DNA of 64,000 nt, taken from Actinotalea alkalitolerans. GTDB taxonomy: Bacteria > Actinomycetota > Actinomycetes > Actinomycetales > Cellulomonadaceae. The notes under the pieces were generated by a model. It was not told where the DNA came from. It worked only from the letters and a program-made list of their open reading frames with translations, and searched no databases. A program made the translations under genes and the position numbers. Each line of letters starts with the position of its first letter. The first letter of the stretch is position 1. The stretch spans positions 1 through 64,000 of the forward strand of contig NZ_JAMBPP010000008.1 of assembly GCF_023369855.1 (NCBI RefSeq), read 5' to 3'. Positions 41,932-50,342 of this stretch are shown one piece after another.

Positions 41932-42852
41932 ATGAGCACAGCGAGGGTCGTCGTGGTCGGCTCGGCCAACGCCGACGTCGTGGTGGACGTCGACCACCGA
42001 CCCGCCGACGGCGAGACGGTGCTCGGCTCGGACGCCGTGGTCAGCCCCGGCGGCAAGGGAGCCAACCAGGCGGTCGCCGCCGGCCGGCTCGGTGGGCGGG
42101 TGGCCTTCGTCGGCTGCGTCGGCGACGACGCGAACGGCCAGATGCTGCGCGCCTCGATCAGCGGGGCGGGGGTCGACGTGACCGCCCTGCGGACGGTGGA
42201 CGTCCCCACCGGCACCGCGATCATCCTGATCACCCCCGACGGGGAGAACTCGATCGTGGTGGCCCCGGGGGCCAACCGTCGGGTCGACGAGGCCATGGTC
42301 GAGGACCTCGAGTGGGAACGGGGTGACGTGCTGGTGGTCCAGCTCGAGATCCCGCTGCCCACGGTCACCCACCTCGTGCCGCGGGCCCACCGGGCGGGGG
42401 CACGGGTGGTCGTCAACGCCGCCCCTGCCGCCCCGCTGCCCCGCGACGTGCTGCAGGCCGCCGACCCGCTCGTGGTCAACGAGTCCGAGGCCGATCTGCT
42501 CCTGGGGCGCACCGCGGGGCTGCAGGGCGAGGACGGCGTGGTCCGTGAGCTGCTCGACCTCGGTCCCCGGTCGGTCGTGCTCACCCTCGGCGCGCGAGGG
42601 GCCGTCCTCGCCGAGCGTGACCGGAACGGAGCGGTCCGCACGGTGCACGTAGCCGCGCACCGCGTCACCGCGGTCGACACCACCGGGGCCGGGGATGCCT
42701 TCGTCGGGGCGCTGTCCCTGGGCCTGGCGCAGGGCGAACCGCTCGACCAGGCCGTCACCCGGGCGACCGCCGTGGCGGCCCACGCCGTCGGACGCCGGGG
42801 TGCGCAGGACTCCTACCCGACCGCCGACGAGCTCTCGGGGTCGACCCCATGA
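41932..42852 (+). CDS. rbsK: Ribokinase
   Basis: A 306-residue PfkB-family kinase that phosphorylates ribose at O5. Motifs: GGKGANQAVAAGRLG near residue 40 and the catalytic VDTTGAGDAFVGAL near residue 250, whose Asp is the base. CACCCAGGAG precedes the start. It overlaps rbsD by 4 bp. Confidence 0.95.
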   Translation: MSTARVVVVGSANADVVVDVDHRPADGETVLGSDAVVSPGGKGANQAVAAGRLGGRVAFVGCVGDDANGQMLRASISGAGVDVTALRTVDVPTGTAIILITPDGENSIVVAPGANRRVDEAMVEDLEWERGDVLVVQLEIPLPTVTHLVPRAHRAGARVVVNAAPAAPLPRDVLQAADPLVVNESEADLLLGRTAGLQGEDGVVRELLDLGPRSVVLTLGARGAVLAERDRNGAVRTVHVAAHRVTAVDTTGAGDAFVGALSLGLAQGEPLDQAVTRATAVAAHAVGRRGAQDSYPTADELSGSTP

Positions 42853-43238
42853 AGCGCGACGGCGTCCTCAACGAGGCGCTCGCGGGGGCGCTGGCCCGGC
42901 TGGGGCACACCGACCTCGTCGTCGTGGGCGACTGCGGCCTCCCACGGCCGCACGGGGTCCCGGTGGTCGACCTCGCGCTGACCTTCGGGGTGCCGACCTT
43001 CGCCCAGGTGATCGATGCCCTGCACCAGGAGATCGTCGTCGAGGGGATCGTCGTCGCGCGGGAGACCTCGACCCACAACCCGGCGGTCGACGACCTGCTG
43101 CGGGCGCGGTTCGGCGAGCCCGTCCTGGTCTCGCACGACGAGCTCAAGGAACGGTCCGCCACGGCCCGGCTCTTCGTGCGCACCGGCGAGGCGACCCCGT
43201 ACGCGAACGTCCTGCTGCGCTGCGGCGTGCCCTTCTGA
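42849..43238 (+). CDS. rbsD: D-ribose pyranase
   Basis: A 129-residue RbsD mutarotase that converts the pyranose form of ribose to furanose, the form used by ribokinase. Conserved residues include the catalytic His (GHTDLVVVGDCGLP) and the C-terminal TPYANVLLRCGVPF. Last gene of the operon. Confidence 0.95.
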   Translation: MKRDGVLNEALAGALARLGHTDLVVVGDCGLPRPHGVPVVDLALTFGVPTFAQVIDALHQEIVVEGIVVARETSTHNPAVDDLLRARFGEPVLVSHDELKERSATARLFVRTGEATPYANVLLRCGVPF

Positions 43239-43242
43239 GGGC

Positions 43243-43278
43243 GGCCGACCCCTCGCGCCGGCGTCGGACGCGTCGGCC
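43243..43278. terminator. Hairpin between convergent rbsD and AAA gene
   Basis: GGCCGAC (43243-43249) pairs with GTCGGCC (43272-43278), with further GC pairing possible inside. It lies in the 44-bp gap between the convergent genes and could end both transcripts. Confidence 0.5.
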
Positions 43279-43282
43279 CGGC

Positions 43283-44806
43283 TCAGCCCTCCGGGACCGA
43301 CGGTCCTGAGCCGGGAGCGCCACCACCGAGCAGCGTCCGGGTCATCGCGTTGCGCGTCTCGAGCAGCTCGTCCAGGGCGGTGGTCAGGTCGTCCGCGCTC
43401 ACGGTCGGCAGACGGTCCCCGGCGACCAGGGCCGCCCGCCGCAGCAGCTCCTTGAGGAACGAGGCGGTCACCCCCTCGGTGCGCCGCACGACGTCGTCCG
43501 CGGCGCCGTCGGGCAGGGCCAGGCCCCCGCGGTAGAGCTCGACCAGGGCGCGGCGCCCCTCGGCGTCCGGCAGGTGCAGCTCGATGGCCTGGTCGACCCG
43601 GCCGGGCCGCGCCGCCAGGGCCGGCTCGAGCAGGTCCGCCCGGTTGGTGGTCAGCACGAAGACGACGTCGGCGTCCTCGGCGAGGCCGTCCATCTCGTTG
43701 AGCAGCTGGAACAGCAGCGGGTGCTGACCGGGGTGCATGCCGCGGTCCTCGGCGATGAGGTCGACGTCCTCGATGATCACCATCGACGGGGCCAGGGTGC
43801 GCGCCACCGAGCAGGCCTCACCGATCAGGTGCAGGGCGTCGCCCGAGAGCTGGAGCACCGTGGTGCCGTGCAGGCTCGCGGTCAGGTAGCGCACGGTGTG
43901 GGTCTTGCCGACGCCGGGCGGCCCGTAGAGCAGCAGCCCGCGCTTGAGGTGCTGGCCCGCGGCCAGGAGTGCCGCCTTGTGCTCGGCCACGCCCACCACC
44001 TGGCGCTCGACGGCCGCGATCGTCTGCGTCGGGAGGATGAGCTGCTCGGCGGTGAGGGTCGGGCGCCGGTGGAAGTGCAGCGCGGTCTGCCCGTGGCCGA
44101 ACATCTCCTGCGCGAAGGACAGCACGTGGCCACGGAAGACGTTGCGCTCGATGGTCGCCGCCCGGATCTCGCGGGCGGCCTCGGGGCCCCGGGTCGGGTC
44201 GGTGCTGACGACCTGCACGGTCACCTGGCCGATGCCCGACTCGGGCTCGGCGCCGCGCAGCAGCAGGACGGTCCGGGTCGGGCCGTCGGTGACCAGGTAC
44301 AGCGCGCACCGGACGCAGGCGCGCACCTCGCCGTCGGGTCCGCAGGGCAGGTTCAGACGGGCGACGTTGCCCGGGCGGGGGCCGTACGGGTCACGCGCCT
44401 CCTGCGCGAGCAGGTCACCCAGGCCGAAGGGCCGGTGCTGGAAGCCGACGATCCCCACGACCTTCACCTCGGCGCCGGTCGCGGCGAGCCAGGCGTCCAC
44501 GCCGGCCTGCACGTTGACGTGCTCGTACGCGGGCCACGACTCCTCGACCACGGGCATCCCGGCGCTGTCCGTCCCGAGGTGCTCCCGCAGGATCGACGTC
44601 AGGGTCGTGACCTCACCGGCGCGTGCCGCAGCGACCACACCGCGCACCCCGCGCCGGACGAGACGGCCGACGTCGGCCAGCTCGGGCCGGTCCTGCGGTC
44701 CCGTGGCCTGCGGGTCGGACGGTGTGCCCTCTCCCTCGACCGCCGTCGTCGTCGCGAACGACACCCCCGACCTCGGTGCGTGCGCCACCCACGCCTGGTC
44801 CTGCAT
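43283..44806 (-). CDS. AAA-family ATPase
   Basis: A 507-residue protein with an N-terminal domain of about 250 residues of no recognised family, followed by an AAA module: Walker A GPPGVGKT (295-302), Walker B VIIEDVDLI (343-351), sensor-1 TTNRA (386-390) and a likely arginine finger in RPGR (400-403). The module is close to the FtsH/proteasomal type. Such proteins unfold or remodel other proteins; the target is unknown. ATG 44806 follows AGGGGGC; longer starts are not supported. Confidence 0.86.
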   Translation of the reverse strand: MQDQAWVAHAPRSGVSFATTTAVEGEGTPSDPQATGPQDRPELADVGRLVRRGVRGVVAAARAGEVTTLTSILREHLGTDSAGMPVVEESWPAYEHVNVQAGVDAWLAATGAEVKVVGIVGFQHRPFGLGDLLAQEARDPYGPRPGNVARLNLPCGPDGEVRACVRCALYLVTDGPTRTVLLLRGAEPESGIGQVTVQVVSTDPTRGPEAAREIRAATIERNVFRGHVLSFAQEMFGHGQTALHFHRRPTLTAEQLILPTQTIAAVERQVVGVAEHKAALLAAGQHLKRGLLLYGPPGVGKTHTVRYLTASLHGTTVLQLSGDALHLIGEACSVARTLAPSMVIIEDVDLIAEDRGMHPGQHPLLFQLLNEMDGLAEDADVVFVLTTNRADLLEPALAARPGRVDQAIELHLPDAEGRRALVELYRGGLALPDGAADDVVRRTEGVTASFLKELLRRAALVAGDRLPTVSADDLTTALDELLETRNAMTRTLLGGGAPGSGPSVPEG

Positions 44807-44979
44807 GAAGCCCCCTCGATCGCGTCCTGCGGGCCCGGCGGGGCCCTTCGGGCACGCTACCGGCACCGTGCACGACACCGATGGTGTTTTCCGGAGCGGG
44901 CATGGTGGAGCAGTCCGACCGTCAGATCCCGGGACCTCGGGGGTCCACCCGGGGCGCTGCGAGCCGTAGGCTCCCCACC

Positions 44980-45681
44980 ATGCTCGTCTCGCGCGACGTC
45001 GACCTCCGGGCGACCCTGGCCGATCTGCGTTCCAGCCTGCGGGCAGACCGGGGGGACCCGTCCCCGTGGTCCGAGTCCGGCTTCGACACCCCCGTGGAGG
45101 AGGTGGCGCGCTGGCTCGGTGAGGCCGCGGCGAAGTGCGCGTCCAAGGACTTCCTGCTCGAGGCCTCCGACGACGACGTCGTGGACACCCTGTACGTGGA
45201 GGTCGGCTCTGCACCGCAGACCGCCGGTGCGTGGAGCGTCAGCGCGTACGGGTTCGGCCGCCCGCCACGTCGGTTCACCGAGGTGCCGGTGAGCGAGTTC
45301 CTCGACGAGGCCCTGGGCTGCGAGATCGGTGACGTGCGCCTGGCCCCGCTGGTGCTGGGTGGGACGGTCCCCGACGCGGCGGCCGGCTCCGAACCGCTCC
45401 GTGCGACGAACGGCCAGACCCTGGCCCCGGACGGCGACGAGAGGGTCGAGCACCTCGCGCTGCTCACCGCTGCGGACCTGGTCGACCGGGCGCTGCATGG
45501 CGCTGACCTCGACCTGCGGGTCGCCCTGGCCCACCGCGGGCACGACCGTGTGCTGATGTGGCAGCGCCCCGGCAGCGAGGCGGCGTGGTCCCGTCAGGAG
45601 CTGCTGCCGGGGGTCGAGGCGGACCCCGTCGCGGTCAGCCCTGGGCGGCCTGCTGGTGACCCTCCCGCATCGACCGGATGA
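44980..45681 (+). CDS. Unknown 233-residue protein
   Basis: A soluble, acidic protein without recognised domain. ATG 44980 is chosen because TAGGCT lies 7 nt upstream, a leaderless arrangement, and the upstream frame lacks a ribosome-binding site. A mixed alpha/beta composition is suggested by hydrophobic periodicity. Its 3-prime end overlaps the convergent TetR gene by 47 bp, which makes the final residues of one or both proteins a by-product of overlap. Confidence 0.6.
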   Translation: MLVSRDVDLRATLADLRSSLRADRGDPSPWSESGFDTPVEEVARWLGEAAAKCASKDFLLEASDDDVVDTLYVEVGSAPQTAGAWSVSAYGFGRPPRRFTEVPVSEFLDEALGCEIGDVRLAPLVLGGTVPDAAAGSEPLRATNGQTLAPDGDERVEHLALLTAADLVDRALHGADLDLRVALAHRGHDRVLMWQRPGSEAAWSRQELLPGVEADPVAVSPGRPAGDPPASTG

Positions 45682-46405
45682 TCCTGCGACGCAGCTCTTC
45701 GTCGTGCAGCGCGGGGGCGCCCGGCGACGCGTCCTCGTGACCCTCGGCCGCCCGACCCGGTGACGCGAGCCGACGCAGCCCGGCGCGGAGCACCCGCTGG
45801 TCGATCGTCGCGACGCCCCCGAGGGTGAGCAGGGCGGCACCCTGGTCCAGGGCCGTGAGCAGCGCACCGAGCTCGGCCGAGCCGAGAGGGTCCTGCTCGG
45901 AGCGGGCGGTGTCGGCCACACCGGTGTAGAGGTCCAGGAGGAGCTGGATCCGCGCCGAGAGCTGTGCGGTCAGGCCGGGGTCGCGTCCCGCTGTCGCGAT
46001 GAACTCCAGCGTCGCCAGGGCGAACCCCCGCATCGCCTCGGAGGTCTCGGCATCCTCGGAGGCCTCAGCGCTCTCGATGTCGTCGGTGTCGCCGGCGGCG
46101 CAGGTCGGGGAACCGACCTCGGCCTCGCCGAACGGGTCCCAGGGCTCGTGCCCCACGGTGGCGAGGTTGGCGTCCATCACGGCAAGGAAGAGGTCGGCCT
46201 TGCTCGCGAAGTTCGAGTAGACGGCCCCCTTGGAGAACCCTGCCTCGCGGGCGATCAGGTCCAACCTGGCGGCGTGGAAGCCGTCCCGAGCGAAGACCTC
46301 ACGAGCCGCATCCACCAGTGCGGCGCGGGTCTGCTGCTGCCGCTCGGCGCGGGTGGGTGGCGACGTCGATTCGTCGGTCGCGGTCGGTCCGGGGCGCGGG
46401 GTCAT
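45635..46405 (-). CDS. TetR-family regulator of the ABC exporter
   Basis: A 256-residue TetR/AcrR protein. The N-terminal helix-turn-helix (LDLIAREAGFSKGAVYSNFA) is clear; the C-terminal ligand domain is long and includes a low-complexity Glu/Ser stretch. Divergent from the ABC operon across 92 bp, so it probably represses it and itself. TAGGAT lies 6 nt before ATG, suggesting a leaderless gene. Confidence 0.92.
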   Translation of the reverse strand: MTPRPGPTATDESTSPPTRAERQQQTRAALVDAAREVFARDGFHAARLDLIAREAGFSKGAVYSNFASKADLFLAVMDANLATVGHEPWDPFGEAEVGSPTCAAGDTDDIESAEASEDAETSEAMRGFALATLEFIATAGRDPGLTAQLSARIQLLLDLYTGVADTARSEQDPLGSAELGALLTALDQGAALLTLGGVATIDQRVLRAGLRRLASPGRAAEGHEDASPGAPALHDEELRRRIIRSMREGHQQAAQG

Positions 46406-46417
46406 GACGCCATCCTA

Positions 46418-46444
46418 ATCCGGACTACCGTCGGTATCCGGATA
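46418..46444. promoter_or_regulatory. Candidate TetR operator
   Basis: ATCCGGA occurs at 46418-46424 and again at 46436-46442, 18 bp apart; the second lies in the perfect palindrome TATCCGGATA (46435-46444). They are in the divergent promoter region between tetR and the ABC genes, where an auto-regulating TetR protein would bind. Confidence 0.6.
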
Positions 46445-46497
46445 CTGCTAGTCTCCAGAAACCGGGAGAATCTGAGAGTGCGAGCAGGAGGACAGCG

Positions 46498-47475
46498 ATG
46501 AACCAGGACGTGCTGACGGTGCGGGACCTGACCCGCCGGTTCGGCAGCGTGACCGCGAACGACGGCGTGACGCTGCGGGTCCGGCCGGGCGAGGTGGTCG
46601 GACTGCTCGGCCACAACGGGGCCGGCAAGACCACCCTGGTCTCGCAGATCGTCGGGCTGCTCAAGCCCGACGCCGGGAGCATCGAGGTCGCCGGCATCGA
46701 CGCGGTCGCCGACCCTGCGGCCGCGCGCCGTCGGGTCGCGCTCCAGGCCCAGGCCCAGGCCCCGCTCGACGGGCTGACGCCGCGCACCGCGATCGAGATC
46801 GCCGGCCGGATCCGCGGCCTGTCGGCCCTGCGGGCACGGACGGTGGCCGGCGAGCTCGGGGAGGAGCTCGACATCGGGGACTGGATGGACCGTCGCGCGC
46901 TCCCTGAGGGAGGAGGGCTGTCCGGCGGCGTCCGACGCATCACGGCCTTCGCGATGGCCATCGCGGCCCCCACGCCCCTGGTGGTGCTCGACGAGCCGAC
47001 CAACGACATCGACGCCTCGCGCCGCCGCCGCCTGTGGGCCGCGGTGCGCCGCCTGGGCGACCAGGGCTCCGGGGTGCTGCTGGTGACGCACAACGTGGTC
47101 GAGGCCGAGCGGGTGGTCGACGAGCTCGTGGTGATGGACCGCGGACGGGTCGTCGCCGCCGGGACGCCGAGCACCTTGCGCGGAAGCCACGACACCGACG
47201 TCCGTCTCGAGCTCGTGCTCGCCCCAGGGACGCAGGACCCCTCCGACCCGCTCGACCGGGTCCCGCTGCCGGTGACCCGTCGGGTACGGGCGGGCCGGCG
47301 CGTGCTGCTGACCCTTCCCGCCGCGCAGGCCGCGTCCGCCGTCGCCTGGGCCACCGGGCGGCGTGAGCAGGGCGACCTGGACAGCTACTCGCTCGCCCCG
47401 GCGACCCTCGAGGACGCCTACCTCGCCGTGACCGAGACCACCCCCCTCGCCGCACCGGAGCCGACCCATGTCTGA
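46498..47475 (+). CDS. ABC exporter ATP-binding protein (DrrA-like)
   Basis: A 325-residue ATPase subunit with Walker A GHNGAGKTT, signature LSGGVRR and Walker B PLVVLDEPT. The C-terminal 90-residue extension is typical of DrrA-type exporters of drugs or lipids. AGGAGG precedes the start, and the gene overlaps its permease by 8 bp. Controlled by the divergent TetR regulator, probably by the exported compound. Confidence 0.93.
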   Translation: MNQDVLTVRDLTRRFGSVTANDGVTLRVRPGEVVGLLGHNGAGKTTLVSQIVGLLKPDAGSIEVAGIDAVADPAAARRRVALQAQAQAPLDGLTPRTAIEIAGRIRGLSALRARTVAGELGEELDIGDWMDRRALPEGGGLSGGVRRITAFAMAIAAPTPLVVLDEPTNDIDASRRRRLWAAVRRLGDQGSGVLLVTHNVVEAERVVDELVVMDRGRVVAAGTPSTLRGSHDTDVRLELVLAPGTQDPSDPLDRVPLPVTRRVRAGRRVLLTLPAAQAASAVAWATGRREQGDLDSYSLAPATLEDAYLAVTETTPLAAPEPTHV

Positions 47476-48262
47476 GACCACGCTCACCACCGACCGCCGA
47501 CCCCTGACCTTCGAGCCCGTGCGGGTGGGGCCGGGGACCACCTACCTGACCCTGCTGCGCTGGCAGCTGGCCCAGATCGGCGGGATGCTCCCGCTGCTCG
47601 TCGTGGTCCAGGCCCTGATGGCCGCGGGCATCATCGTGGGCTTCGGCTTCCTGATCCCCGACATCGACGCACCCACGGCCCTGTTCCTGTCCACCGGTGC
47701 GCCGACCGTGCTGCTCATGACCGTGGGTCTGGTGATGGTGCCGCAGGGCGTGGCCCGCGCGCGCACCGACGGGACCTTCACCTACATGCGCGCGCTGCCC
47801 GTGGCCAGGCCGCTGGTGCTCCTGGCCGACCTGACCGTGTGGATGATCGTGTCCGTGCCGAGCGTGGCCGTCGCTGTCCTGGTCGCCCAGCTCCGCTACG
47901 ACCTGAGCCTCTCGCTGCACTGGCCGCTGCTCGTGGGTGCCTCGCTGCTCGTGGTGCTCACCGCGACCTCGGTCGGGTACGCCATCGCGGTGACCCTGCC
48001 GCCGATGCTTGCCCAGCTCATCAGCCAGGTGCTGGTGTTCTTCGTGCTGCTCTTCTCACCCATCACCTTCCCCACCACCCAGCTGCCCGGGTGGTTCCAG
48101 GGTGTGCACGACGTGCTGCCCGTGCGCCCCGCCGCGGACCTGCTGCGCGCCGGGCTCGCGAGCGGGACGTACGACGTCGTCCTGCGCGACCTGGTCGTGC
48201 TGCTCGTGTGGTGCGCCGTGGGTCTGACGCTGAGCACCCGGGCACTCGTGCGGCGGGGGTAA
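47468..48262 (+). CDS. ABC-2 type permease
   Basis: A 264-residue permease with six membrane segments (FIRST near residue 40, the last near 245), of the ABC-2 type that pairs with DrrA-like ATPases. It exports an unknown substrate with the preceding ATPase. Confidence 0.9.
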   Translation: MSETTLTTDRRPLTFEPVRVGPGTTYLTLLRWQLAQIGGMLPLLVVVQALMAAGIIVGFGFLIPDIDAPTALFLSTGAPTVLLMTVGLVMVPQGVARARTDGTFTYMRALPVARPLVLLADLTVWMIVSVPSVAVAVLVAQLRYDLSLSLHWPLLVGASLLVVLTATSVGYAIAVTLPPMLAQLISQVLVFFVLLFSPITFPTTQLPGWFQGVHDVLPVRPAADLLRAGLASGTYDVVLRDLVVLLVWCAVGLTLSTRALVRRG

Positions 48263-48304
48263 GGGGCGACCGACTGCCTCCACGGTGAGAGCCGGGTCAA
48301 ATTC

Positions 48305-48333
48305 TTGACAGGCTTGTACAACATCGTCATAGT
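48305..48333 (+). promoter_or_regulatory. Consensus promoter of the sugar-acid operon
   Basis: TTGACA (48305-48310), a 17-bp spacer and CATAGT (48328-48333). Perfect -35 and near-consensus -10 are rare in this window and indicate a strong promoter that needs repression. Confidence 0.8.
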
Positions 48334-48346
48334 GGTTTTCACCACT
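48331..48346 (+). promoter_or_regulatory. Operator AGTGGT-N4-ACCACT
   Basis: A 16-bp inverted repeat overlapping the -10 and the start of transcription, 27 bp before the lacI-type gene. It fits auto-repression by the adjacent regulator. Confidence 0.7.
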
Positions 48347-48372
48347 TGGCGATGATGCACCTGGAGGAGCGG

Positions 48373-49365
48373 ATGGCTGCCACCCTGACCGACGTCGCGC
48401 AGGCAGCCGGCGTGTCGCTGGCCACCGCCTCGCGGGCGTTCAAAGAGCCCGACCGCCTCGCAGCGAGCACCCGGGCCCGGGTCCAGGAGGCAGCCGCCGA
48501 CCTCGGCTACGGCGTCACGGCACCGCAGCGCTCGCTGACCTTCGCGGTCGTGGTCCCGGACGCCGCCAACCCCGTGTTCGCGGCTCTCATCGCCGCCATC
48601 CAGGAGCAGGCCTGGAACGGTCGGCACAAGATGATCCTGGCCAACACGGCCGAGCACCCGGCCCGGGAGCAGGAGATCCTGACCACGATCGGTCTCGGCG
48701 TCAGCGGCGTGATCCTCGCCTCGCCCCGCTTGCCCAGCGACGTCATCAAGTCGGCGATCGGCCTGACCCCGCTGGTCGTCATCAACGCGGCGGTCGACTT
48801 CTGCCCCTCCGTCCTGATGGGTGCGGACGCCGGCATCAGCCAGGCGTTCGAGCACCTCCACGCCCTCGGCCACCGCCACGTCGCCTACGTCCCGGGCCCG
48901 GCCAACGCGTGGGCGAACCAGCGACGGCACGAGGTCGCGACCGAGGTCGCCACCCAGTGGGGCATGAGGCTGACGGTCGTGGGCAACCAGTCCGCGACGG
49001 TCGAGGGTGGACTCGCCGCTGCCGCGCCCGTCGTCTCAAGCGGCGCAACGGCGGTGCTCGCCTACAACGACCTCGTCGCGCTGGGCCTGCAGTCCGGCGC
49101 CCGCAGCCTCGGGCTCCACTGCCCTCGGGACCTCAGCATCATCGGCATCGACGACCTCAACATCGCCGCGGTGGCGGTGCCCGGCCTGACGTCGATCCGG
49201 GTCGACATCGCCCAGGGCGGCACCCAGGCGTTCACCCTGCTGACCGACCTGATCGGCGGCAAGGGCCCGGCTCCTCGGGAGGACCACCGCACGTCCCAGC
49301 TGATCGTCCGGGGATCGACAGACGCCCCGCCCGTGCGCGCCGCCGCGGATCGGGACCTGACATGA
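48373..49365 (+). CDS. LacI-family regulator of the sugar-acid operon
   Basis: A 330-residue LacI/GalR protein with the helix-turn-helix TDVAQAAGVSLATASRAFKE and a ligand-binding domain. It is the first gene of a nine-gene cluster with overlapping stop/start signals, and binds presumably to the operator at 48331-48346. The inducer is probably the transported sugar acid or its first product. GGAGGAG precedes ATG 48373; an earlier ATG 48352 or 48355 lies in the operator region and is less likely. Confidence 0.92.
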   Translation: MAATLTDVAQAAGVSLATASRAFKEPDRLAASTRARVQEAAADLGYGVTAPQRSLTFAVVVPDAANPVFAALIAAIQEQAWNGRHKMILANTAEHPAREQEILTTIGLGVSGVILASPRLPSDVIKSAIGLTPLVVINAAVDFCPSVLMGADAGISQAFEHLHALGHRHVAYVPGPANAWANQRRHEVATEVATQWGMRLTVVGNQSATVEGGLAAAAPVVSSGATAVLAYNDLVALGLQSGARSLGLHCPRDLSIIGIDDLNIAAVAVPGLTSIRVDIAQGGTQAFTLLTDLIGGKGPAPREDHRTSQLIVRGSTDAPPVRAAADRDLT

Positions 49366-50342
49366 AGGTGATCATCGCCGACGCGAACCTCCGGCCGCAC
49401 CGCGACCTCATGGAGGCGCACCTGCCGCCCGGCGTCGGTGCCCTGTGGTTCGACGGCGTGACCGACCCCGAGATCGCCCGGGAGATCACCGACGCCGAGG
49501 TCTTCGTCGGCTCGGTCCTACCCCGCGCCCTCGCGGACGGAGCCACGGCCCTGCGCCTGGTGCACGCGGCCGGCGCCGGCACCGACGGGATCGACCGGAC
49601 GGGTCTGCGTGCCGGGGTGCGGTGCGCCAACACCTACCACCACGAGGCCTCGATCGCCGAGTACGTCGCGGCGTCCCTGGTGGTGCTGCGACGGCGAACC
49701 CTGCTCCAGGACGCAGCCCTGCGCGCCGGGGTGTGGTCCTCACCCGTCTACGACCGGCGCCTGAGCCAGCCCGCCACGCTCCGAGGGGCGGTGGCCACCT
49801 TCCTCGGTTTCGGCCACATCGGTCAGCACGCGTGGAACCTGCTGCGCTGCTTCGGGGTCGAGGGCATCGCCATCACCGCGTCCGGCTCGGCCGACCCCGC
49901 CGAGCACGGCCTGCGGTGGGTCGGCACGAACACCCGGCTCCACGACGCCCTCGCGGAGAGCGAGGTCCTGGTCATCAGCATCCCGCTGGTGGCCGAGACC
50001 GAGCACCTGGTGCGCAGGCAGGAGCTCGACCTGCTCGGCACCGGCGGGCTGCTCGTCAACGTCGCCCGGGGCCGCGTGGTCCACGAGGGCGACCTCTACG
50101 AGGCGCTGCGCGACAGGCGCATCGCGGGGGCGGCGCTCGACGTCTGGTACCAGTACCCCACCGACGGCGCACCGACCGCCCCGAGCACCTTGCCGTTCAG
50201 CTCCCTCGAGAACGTGGTGATGACACCGCACTCCTCGGGGATCACCACCGACACGTTCCGGGGTCGGGTCCTGGACATCGCGGACAACATCACCCGCCTC
50301 CACGACGACCGGCCGCTCCAGAACGAGGTGCGACCGCGATGA
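49362..50342 (+). CDS. D-2-hydroxyacid dehydrogenase-family protein
   Basis: A 326-residue NAD(P)-dependent dehydrogenase of the D-isomer-specific type. The dinucleotide motif GFGHIG (around residue 150), VNVARGRVV and the catalytic His in TPHSSG are present. In place of the usual DVFxxEP, with its catalytic Glu, it has DVWYQYP, a recognised divergent variant. The general acid partner of the His is therefore altered and its chemistry needs testing. It overlaps both neighbours by 4 bp (ATGA), tying it firmly to the sugar-acid operon. Confidence 0.84.
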   Translation: MKVIIADANLRPHRDLMEAHLPPGVGALWFDGVTDPEIAREITDAEVFVGSVLPRALADGATALRLVHAAGAGTDGIDRTGLRAGVRCANTYHHEASIAEYVAASLVVLRRRTLLQDAALRAGVWSSPVYDRRLSQPATLRGAVATFLGFGHIGQHAWNLLRCFGVEGIAITASGSADPAEHGLRWVGTNTRLHDALAESEVLVISIPLVAETEHLVRRQELDLLGTGGLLVNVARGRVVHEGDLYEALRDRRIAGAALDVWYQYPTDGAPTAPSTLPFSSLENVVMTPHSSGITTDTFRGRVLDIADNITRLHDDRPLQNEVRPR

